The position numbers and the translations under genes were made by a program. The notes beneath the pieces were generated by a model. That model worked only from the letters and a program-made list of their open reading frames with translations. It did not search any database and was not told the origin of the DNA. A stretch of 5,581 bases of DNA. Origin: Verrucomicrobiota bacterium. Lineage in GTDB: Bacteria; Verrucomicrobiota; Verrucomicrobiia; Limisphaerales; JAGWYX01. Below are positions 1 through 4,362 of the stretch, one piece after another. Location of the stretch: positions 1 to 5,581 of the forward strand of contig JAGWYX010000320.1 of NCBI GenBank assembly GCA_018969165.1. Reading direction: 5' to 3'. Every line of letters begins with the position of its first letter. Within the stretch, counting starts at the first letter, position 1.

Positions 1-211
1 AGGTGACTTTGTCACCCGGGCCGAGCTTCTGCTGGTCATCCAGCGGATCCATCGTCCGGACGGCCTCCGGCGCAGTCGCGAAATTGGTGTCGGCGGCCCA
101 CACCGGCAACCCGCACAGCAAGGTGGCCAAAAGAACCCACGGCAGGGACCATGAACCCCGTCGAGTGGCGCCTCCACAGCGACCGACTCGGCCGCGGCTC
201 GGCCCGGACAT
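1..211 (-). CDS. Polysaccharide export protein, Wza/Poly_export type, N-terminal fragment
   Basis: Only the first 70 codons are present and the gene runs off the left edge. The ATG at 211-209 opens a frame with a basic, glycine-rich n-region, a hydrophobic core (LPWVLLATLLCGLPVW) and a likely signal peptidase site after VWA, about residue 39. A short linker follows, then KLGPGDKVT at residues 62-70. L-G-P-G-D followed by a beta strand is the usual opening of the Poly_export domain in Wza-family outer-membrane export proteins, which form the channel for capsule or exopolysaccharide. No lipobox is obvious: the cysteine at about residue 33 lies inside the hydrophobic core. The start is uncertain. 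An in-frame GTG at 238-236 sits just after a GGAG and would add nine residues, while the ATG has no clear Shine-Dalgarno. The gene begins 70 bases after the barrel gene, same strand, and is probably co-transcribed. The family call depends on one motif plus context, because the SLBB domains are outside the window. Confidence 0.72.
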   Translation of the reverse strand, partial: MSGPSRGRVGRCGGATRRGSWSLPWVLLATLLCGLPVWAADTNFATAPEAVRTMDPLDDQQKLGPGDKVT

Positions 212-281
212 GGAATGCTTCTGGGAGGGTTGTTTCACGGCTCCAGATGGCGGAGGGGATGGCTTGCTCGCCTTGGCGGGA

Positions 282-1640
282 TCAGAAACTGTAGCTCGCG
301 GTCAGGCTCACCACGTCCCGGTAGAACGGCAACAGCGGCACATTGGATTCCTTCCGCCGGAATTCATACGTCAAATCCGCCCGCCAATACTTGTGGAATT
401 GGTAACCGACGTGCAACCCGGCCGCGTAATAAGTGAACTTCTCGTCGTAAGCCCCGCCGAATTCCTCGCCCTGATTAAAAGACAGGTTTGCCCCGAGGTC
501 CAGATTGCGTAGGATCGGCGAATCGATCGAGTATCGCACATAGGTGGTGCGCAGGTTGTTGGCCAGGTCGCCCAGCAGGTGTTCGCGGCCGGCGGCGAGC
601 GAATGCGAGAAAAAACGGGTTTCCTGGCTGATCCTGGCGTAACCGTAGTAAGTCGTGTAGTCGTTGTTGTTGAACCCGGTGGCGACGTAGCGCGCCAGGT
701 CCAGGCCGCCCCCGGCCCGCATGGTGATTTTTTGCGGCAAGGTTACCTCCACGAATGGTCCGGCGCGATTCCGCCAGTTGTCATTGAGAACGGTCTCATG
801 GTGATAGCTGTGCAAACCTGCCTGGTCTTCCACCCCCGCCTTGGCTTTGTCCCCCAAGTCGAAGCTGGCGCTGGCCGTAAACCAGTCGGACTGCCGGTTG
901 AGATACTCCAGGGGCGCCGTGCTGGTGTCGAAGTCCTCGTGATTGTAGCCGACGGACAGCACGACCTTGTTCAAGTCCCAGTCGGCGTCGAACCCGACCT
1001 GGTTGTCCAGCCGGGCAAAAATCCCGACGTTGTTCAGGTTATAAAAGCTGGCGTCATTGCCGAACAGGCTGTTGAAAAACAGGTCTTCCTGATAGGAAAA
1101 GCGCTCGTGCAATCGGATCCGAAAATCGCCCACGAAGACGTTGAAGGCCAACTCCGAGCCGGGGTTGACCAGCGGGACGTCCGAGTTCAAAATCTGGTTC
1201 TCGAGGTAGCGCTCGTAGGAAAGCCCCAACGAGAGCCGGAGTGAGTTCAACTCGGTAATCTGCCATAAGCCATCCAGCGTGGCTTCCGGATCGATCATGA
1301 AATCCTGCTTCGGCGTGTGGGAATAGAAGGCGTTGTCCGTGTAATTCAAACCCAGGCTGGCGCCGGTCTTCAATAACACCGGCCCGTAGCGCAGGTTGTA
1401 GTCCTCGGCGCTCATCGATTTCTTCAAGGCCTCGGCGGCGCTTTCGCCGGCCAGCGAGTCGCGGACCTGCGCGTAAGCAGTCCGACCGGCGCAAAGCGCC
1501 CCCGAACTGATCAGGGTGAGCAGGAGCCGGGAGCGGCCTGGCAGCCAGCCTTTAGATTGCGGGGATCGGGATCGCATCCCGCAAGGGCTCAGGGCCGAAG
1601 CCCGCCACGCCAGGCGTGTACTACTACCGGCGCTGTTCAT
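282..1640 (-). CDS. Outer-membrane beta-barrel protein of an exopolysaccharide operon
   Basis: This 452-residue protein is predicted to be secreted and to fold as an outer-membrane barrel. The signal peptide core is at residues 39-51 (LLLTLISSGALCA), with likely cleavage after TAYA at residue 57. From about residue 88 onward it is a series of alternating polar/hydrophobic strands rich in Tyr, Phe, Asn and Asp, such as LRLSLGLSYERYLE, LSVGYNHEDFD and WRADLTYEFRRKE. It ends in SLTASYSF; a C-terminal Phe with alternating aromatic residues is the classic signal for barrel assembly by the Bam complex. Length and composition fit the 'putative beta-barrel porin 2' and EpsL-like proteins found in polysaccharide clusters. 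I infer a role in passing or anchoring the polymer, but no substrate can be read from the sequence. The annotated start gives an unusually long n-region. Met22 (codon at 1577-1575) would give a normal signal peptide, and neither start has a convincing ribosome site. The gene starts 12 bases after the beta-helix gene stops. Confidence 0.8.
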   Translation of the reverse strand: MNSAGSSTRLAWRASALSPCGMRSRSPQSKGWLPGRSRLLLTLISSGALCAGRTAYAQVRDSLAGESAAEALKKSMSAEDYNLRYGPVLLKTGASLGLNYTDNAFYSHTPKQDFMIDPEATLDGLWQITELNSLRLSLGLSYERYLENQILNSDVPLVNPGSELAFNVFVGDFRIRLHERFSYQEDLFFNSLFGNDASFYNLNNVGIFARLDNQVGFDADWDLNKVVLSVGYNHEDFDTSTAPLEYLNRQSDWFTASASFDLGDKAKAGVEDQAGLHSYHHETVLNDNWRNRAGPFVEVTLPQKITMRAGGGLDLARYVATGFNNNDYTTYYGYARISQETRFFSHSLAAGREHLLGDLANNLRTTYVRYSIDSPILRNLDLGANLSFNQGEEFGGAYDEKFTYYAAGLHVGYQFHKYWRADLTYEFRRKESNVPLLPFYRDVVSLTASYSF

Positions 1641-1652
1641 GGTCCGTGCATT

Positions 1653-3368
1653 TCAGGGTGCGGCTCGCAACCGATAGAAGCCGCTACTCTGGGTCAACGG
1701 GGCGGTCACCACGTAACGATTGCCGACCGTGATGCCTGGGATGGCGACATCGGACCAGGCGCTGCCGTTTGACAGGCTGGAGTTGGACTGCAGAACCCAG
1801 TCGCCCGCGTTGGTCGGCCAGGAGACCTGTGCCTGACCGCTTACGAGGGCAGCCTGCAGGCCGGTCGAACGCGGGAGCAGCACAAAGACATTGAAGGTCG
1901 GACCCGTCGCCGGGGCGGTTAGCAGCGGCGCGGTGGGTGCGGCGACGGTCAATCCCGTCATCGGCAGGTTCAGCGGCTTGCCGTCGTAGAGGCCGCTGAG
2001 GATCGGGCCACCGAAATAGTCCTCGACGTTCCGCACCTCGTAGGCGGCGCCCGGAAGGAGCACGGAACTGACATCGACCTGGACATTGGTCAAGTTATCC
2101 CAGTTATAGACGATGATATTGGCGCGTCCTGACTCGAAACGGTTGGTGCGGATGAAGGCCTTGGTGCCGGCGAGCTTGGCGGCGCTGAAAGTGCTGTTCA
2201 GATCGAAGCCGGTGGCGGTCTGCCAGTCCGCCGGGCTAAGTGCCGGGTCGGCGCTGTTGACGAACCCATTGCCGTTGGATGGCAGCGCGTAGGTGTTGCC
2301 GTTCCAGGCACTGGCCAGCGATACCTGGCTTTGGTCCAACCAAACCACGTAGCCGGTGGACCACGCGGCAAACAAGTTCCCCGCTACCGCCGCAATGGTC
2401 CAGTTATTCATCTCCAACTCCAGCGGCAGATAATTGTTCAAGAGCGCCACGCTCCCGTTGACGCCATAGCGCCCGATCTGCACCTGGTCGTTTGGTGCGA
2501 ATGCCGCCGTGCAGTAACCCAGGTTATTCTTGAATACAATCCGGTCCGCGCTGATCGCCGGAGGGTCCACGCCGACGAGCCAGTCCCGGTAAACCCGCAC
2601 GTTCTGGAGGGTGCCGGCGTTGAACGCCACGTCGCCATCCAGGATCACGCCGGTCAGGTGGTAGTCCGACGCGTTCTCATATATGTGCAGGTTCACCCCG
2701 GAATTGTTGAAAACCACGTTGTCCGAAATCTCCCGCACCCCGGAAGTGCCCTGCACGTAGATCCCATGACCTTCCGCGTTGTCCGGAGAGGCCCAGCCGT
2801 TATTGTAAACCACGCAGCCGTAGATCAGGTTGCTGGCGGACATCTGCGAAAGGTAGAATCCGTGGCGCGTCTCGTCGTGCACGATCAAATTGATGAAGCT
2901 CATGTTGGGCGAATACGAGGAAATGCCCGGGATGATATTGATGTCGGTCGGGTTGAACCCCACGCCGGTTTGACTGCTGAGCCGGTTGGTGTCAGAGCTG
3001 AAAATCTCGAGGTCGCGCAGGATCACATTGCCGGTGCTCTGGTAAAAGGTCAGCGAACCATCGATGCGGGCTTGCTCTCCCGGCATCCCTCGGAAGGTGA
3101 TCGGTTCGCCGGGCGCACCTTGAATTTTGGTGTCGAGATGCCCGAGTGCGTACGTGCCGCCGGCCAACCAGAAAGTATCCCCCGACGCACCCAGCTTGCC
3201 GGTAAGGGCCGAAGTCAAATCGTAAGGTTGCGCCAGCGTGCCCAAGCCCACCTCGCTCCCGGTGGGCGAAATGTACCAATCCGTCGCCCGGAGGCCGAGC
3301 GGGACGAGCAGTGCGCCGAGCACGGCTAAACGTCGGCCAAAGGGTGGGCGGTGCGTTACGGCTGGCAT
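1653..3368 (-). CDS. Secreted right-handed parallel beta-helix protein
   Basis: The 571-residue product has a signal peptide (RRLAVLGALLVPLGL, about residues 12-26). Next comes WYISPTGSEVGLGTLAQPYD and GDTFWLAGGTY (residues 31-73), the opening turn typical of pectate-lyase-like and DUF1565-type beta-helix proteins. Residues about 85-330 show repeated short strands with Asn ladders (VILRDLEIFSS, LIYGCVVYNNGW, VREISDNVVFNN, DRIVFKNN), with HDETRHGFYL and GHGIYV in the middle. Residues 408-500 form a separate beta-sandwich-like domain (NIIVYNWDN, YEVRNVEDYFGGPILSG, FNVFVLLP). The last 60 residues form a small module ending in WVLQSNSSL and FYRLRAAP, common at the C-terminus of secreted verrucomicrobial proteins. 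Related folds are lyases, epimerases or hydrolases of acidic polysaccharides. I cannot assign catalytic residues, so a purely binding or structural role is possible. Its ATG is 3 bases after the NusG-like stop codon and lacks a clear ribosome site, which suggests translational coupling. Confidence 0.82.
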   Translation of the reverse strand: MPAVTHRPPFGRRLAVLGALLVPLGLRATDWYISPTGSEVGLGTLAQPYDLTSALTGKLGASGDTFWLAGGTYALGHLDTKIQGAPGEPITFRGMPGEQARIDGSLTFYQSTGNVILRDLEIFSSDTNRLSSQTGVGFNPTDINIIPGISSYSPNMSFINLIVHDETRHGFYLSQMSASNLIYGCVVYNNGWASPDNAEGHGIYVQGTSGVREISDNVVFNNSGVNLHIYENASDYHLTGVILDGDVAFNAGTLQNVRVYRDWLVGVDPPAISADRIVFKNNLGYCTAAFAPNDQVQIGRYGVNGSVALLNNYLPLELEMNNWTIAAVAGNLFAAWSTGYVVWLDQSQVSLASAWNGNTYALPSNGNGFVNSADPALSPADWQTATGFDLNSTFSAAKLAGTKAFIRTNRFESGRANIIVYNWDNLTNVQVDVSSVLLPGAAYEVRNVEDYFGGPILSGLYDGKPLNLPMTGLTVAAPTAPLLTAPATGPTFNVFVLLPRSTGLQAALVSGQAQVSWPTNAGDWVLQSNSSLSNGSAWSDVAIPGITVGNRYVVTAPLTQSSGFYRLRAAP

Positions 3369-3371
3369 CGA

Positions 3372-4007
3372 CTAGAACGGAGCGCGAAGCATCGGCCGCT
3401 CCAAGAGCGCTACCTCTCCTCGGTGGAGGGCTATCTCCGCCGCATCCCGACGGGCGAACAGCACCAGATCAAGGCTCAATTCGGCCGGTACCAGCCGACC
3501 CATGACGTCCAACAACACGCGCGTCCGCTGTTTGCCAGGCAGCACCCGCGTGACTCGCCCCCGCATCCCGGCGAACGGCCCGACGGCCACTTCCACCTCC
3601 TCGCCCTCGACCGGGGCGTCGGTCAGCACCTTCGAACTCAATTGCGCCAGCCCGCCCCGTAAATCTTCGATCACCGCCTCGGGGATTTCCGGGACGAGGC
3701 AGCCAAACCGCATCACCATTTTGACGGCGGGGGTGTAAGTGACCTTCTCGAGCATGGTCGCCAGGGCGAACCGGGCGAACAGGTAGTTGGGAAACAAGGA
3801 CTCGGTGCACCAGCGCGGGCCGCGCCGCGTCGAGCGCAGTAACCGCAGTTGCGGATTGAACACATCCACTCCGTGGAGCTGGCGCAAATGCGCGGCCGCG
3901 ATGTGCTCGTGTTTCAAATGCGTGCGGATGCAAAACCAACCGGGGAGGGTCTGGCGCGAGGAGTGCTCCGCCATTGGCGAGGAATAATATTCCATGTCCA
4001 TTTCCAT
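3372..4007 (-). CDS. NusG/RfaH-family transcription elongation (antitermination) factor
   Basis: From the chosen start the protein has 211 residues. Residues 22-118 match an NGN domain: PGWFCIRTHLKHEHIAAAHL at the front, then the central LFPNYLFARF, the hallmark of RfaH-like and other specialised NusG paralogues. Residues 133-180 hold the KOW domain, with VEGEEVEVAVGPFAGMRGRV. NGN binds RNA polymerase across the cleft; KOW contacts ribosome, Rho or RNA depending on the subfamily. It is probably not the housekeeping NusG, which normally sits beside secE and ribosomal genes. Here it precedes polysaccharide export genes, as RfaH, UpxY and LoaP factors or their targets do. Start choice: an in-frame GTG at 4067-4065 would add 20 residues lying inside a hairpin. 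ATG at 4007 has an AGG five bases upstream, and further in-frame ATGs lie at 4001, 3995 and 3974. The gene stops 3 bases before the beta-helix gene. Confidence 0.86.
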   Translation of the reverse strand: MEMDMEYYSSPMAEHSSRQTLPGWFCIRTHLKHEHIAAAHLRQLHGVDVFNPQLRLLRSTRRGPRWCTESLFPNYLFARFALATMLEKVTYTPAVKMVMRFGCLVPEIPEAVIEDLRGGLAQLSSKVLTDAPVEGEEVEVAVGPFAGMRGRVTRVLPGKQRTRVLLDVMGRLVPAELSLDLVLFARRDAAEIALHRGEVALLERPMLRAPF

Positions 4008-4024
4008 ATCGGCCTGAGTTCTTA

Positions 4025-4075
4025 CTAACGTGCTTTGCGTGCGTTCGACCCACCGATGCCGAAGCACGCGTCCAC
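4025..4075 (-). CDS. Possible 16-codon leader ORF upstream of the NusG-like gene
   Basis: A GTG at 4075-4073 follows a strong Shine-Dalgarno GGAGGT (minus strand, 4087-4082) at a 6-base spacing, the best ribosome site seen in the window. It would encode (M)DACFGIGGSNARKAR and stop at TAG (4027-4025), directly followed by an in-phase TAA. The stop lies 17 bases before the NusG-like ATG. The ORF coincides almost exactly with the hairpin at 4026-4079, so translating ribosomes would melt it. The same GGAGGT could instead serve the in-frame GTG at 4067-4065, but at a poor 14-base spacing. Short ORFs occur by chance, so this remains a candidate only. Confidence 0.22.
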   Translation of the reverse strand: MDACFGIGGSNARKAR

Positions 4076-4079
4076 GTTA
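4026..4079 (-). promoter_or_regulatory. 17-bp interrupted hairpin just upstream of the NusG-like start
   Basis: On the minus strand TAACGTG pairs with CACGTTA (4073-4079 with 4026-4032). After a GAC/AAAG internal loop, GCGTGC pairs with GCACGC (4064-4069 with 4037-4042). After a one-base bulge at 4043, TTCG pairs with CGAA (4060-4063 with 4044-4047). The apical loop is 12 bases (4048-4059). All three helices are perfect. The element ends 18 bases before the ATG at 4007 and has no U-tract, so it is not an ordinary terminator. It could control translation start, or act as a pause or recruitment element. Confidence 0.5.
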
Positions 4080-4101
4080 ACACCTCCGTCCGACCAGGAA
4101 A

Positions 4102-4163
4102 GGGGGGTGAATGCCCAGAGAAGGCTGCGGGAACCCCCCAGAAAAACCGGGGCAATGACCCCG
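4102..4163 (-). promoter_or_regulatory. Four G/C blocks with mutually exclusive pairings (attenuator-like)
   Basis: In transcript order the blocks are CGGGG (4163-4159), CCCCGG (4152-4147), CTGGGGGG (4141-4134) and CCCCCC (4107-4102). Block 1 pairs with block 2 to form the terminator-like hairpin. Block 2 pairs with block 3 around a TTTTT loop (six pairs, one G-U). Block 3 pairs with block 4 (six pairs, 26-base loop). Adjacent pairings exclude one another, as in classical attenuators. Homopolymeric G and C blocks pair easily, so this may be coincidental. Confidence 0.3.
4142..4163 (-). terminator. Weak Rho-independent terminator-like hairpin
   Basis: Minus-strand CGGGG and CCCCG form a five-bp all-GC stem (4159-4163 with 4148-4152) with a TCATTG loop. 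One G and then five T's follow (4146-4142). The stem and U-tract are short. It sits 200 bases after the stop of the Ig-module gene and about 135 bases before the NusG-like ATG. It could end the upstream transcript or lie inside the NusG-like leader as a conditional terminator. Confidence 0.4.
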
Positions 4164-4199
4164 TCGGAAAGAAGGTGAACGCCTACGCGACCGCCGCCC

Positions 4200-4220
4200 C
4201 GGCGCGGGCGTGCCGCGCCG
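4200..4220. repeat. 8-bp perfect inverted repeat, 5-base loop
   Basis: CGGCGCGG at 4200-4207 is the exact reverse complement of CCGCGCCG at 4213-4220, with GCGTG between. There is no T-tract on either side in either direction, so it is not a typical intrinsic terminator. It may be one stem of a larger folded leader, or an artefact of local GC richness. Confidence 0.45.
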
Positions 4221-4250
4221 TGAGTGATGTCGAATTCAGCGAGGAAGACC

Positions 4251-4264
4251 GCCGCGGCCGCGGC
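4251..4264. repeat. 14-bp perfect GC palindrome
   Basis: GCCGCGGCCGCGGC equals its own reverse complement with no spacer and does not extend further. With no loop it is a poor hairpin, so a dimeric protein site is as likely as RNA structure. Low-complexity GC sequence makes such palindromes less surprising. Confidence 0.35.
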
Positions 4265-4289
4265 AGTTTGGTGATCGGCCCTGCCCGCC

Positions 4290-4331
4290 GGCGGTTCCCT
4301 CTCCTCGCGTTGCCGCGGAAGAGGGAACGCC
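4290..4331 (-). terminator. Long GNRA-capped hairpin after the Ig-module gene; possible 3' end signal
   Basis: On the minus strand GGCG pairs with CGCC (outer arm, one-base bulge at 4294), TTCCCTCT pairs with AGAGGGAA (4320-4327 with 4295-4302), and CGCG pairs with CGCG (4314-4317 with 4306-4309). The loop is GCAA, a stable GNRA tetraloop only when read on the minus strand. About 16 pairs form, with a small internal loop at 4303-4305 and 4318-4319. It begins 31 bases after the stop codon at 4363, as expected of an mRNA 3' hairpin. No U-tract follows, so termination may need Rho, or it may only block RNA decay. Confidence 0.5.
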
Positions 4332-4362
4332 GTCTTGGAGCAGACCCCAGGTCCGACCAGTG

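Larger units (their letters stand above)
4008..4362 (-). promoter_or_regulatory. Long structured leader or intergenic region before the NusG-like gene
   Basis: These 355 bases separate the stop of the Ig-module gene from the NusG-like start and hold no convincing protein gene. Read on the minus strand they contain, in order, a long GNRA-capped hairpin, a 14-bp GC palindrome, an 8-bp hairpin, a terminator-like hairpin with overlapping alternative pairings, and a 17-bp interrupted hairpin beside the start codon. I found no good -35/-10 pair and no convincing sigma-54 site, so the promoter for the downstream operon is not located. Part may be the 3' end of the upstream transcript and part the 5' leader of the NusG-like operon. 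The regulatory label is inference from structure density and position. Confidence 0.5.

Noticed and set aside
579..1244. Plus-strand open frame of 221 codons
   Set aside because: Antisense to the beta-barrel gene. Its product is Val/Gly-rich without domains or an upstream ribosome site, so it is a shadow frame.
2331..3329. Plus-strand open frame of 332 codons
   Set aside because: It lies entirely antisense to the beta-helix gene, whose minus-strand translation has a signal peptide and recognisable domains. The plus-strand translation has no recognisable motif, and GC-rich genes commonly leave open antisense frames.
4065..4067. GTG as start of a 231-residue NusG-like protein
   Set aside because: The extra 20 residues (LRHRWVERTQ and following) do not belong to the NGN domain and lie within the hairpin. 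The GGAGGT is 14 bases away, too far to be ideal, and the ATG at 4007 has a closer AGG.
4201..4220. Sigma-54-like promoter GGCAC...CGCC on the minus strand
   Set aside because: The -24-like half is present, but the -12 half lacks TTGC and the bases belong to an inverted repeat, so the match is not credible.
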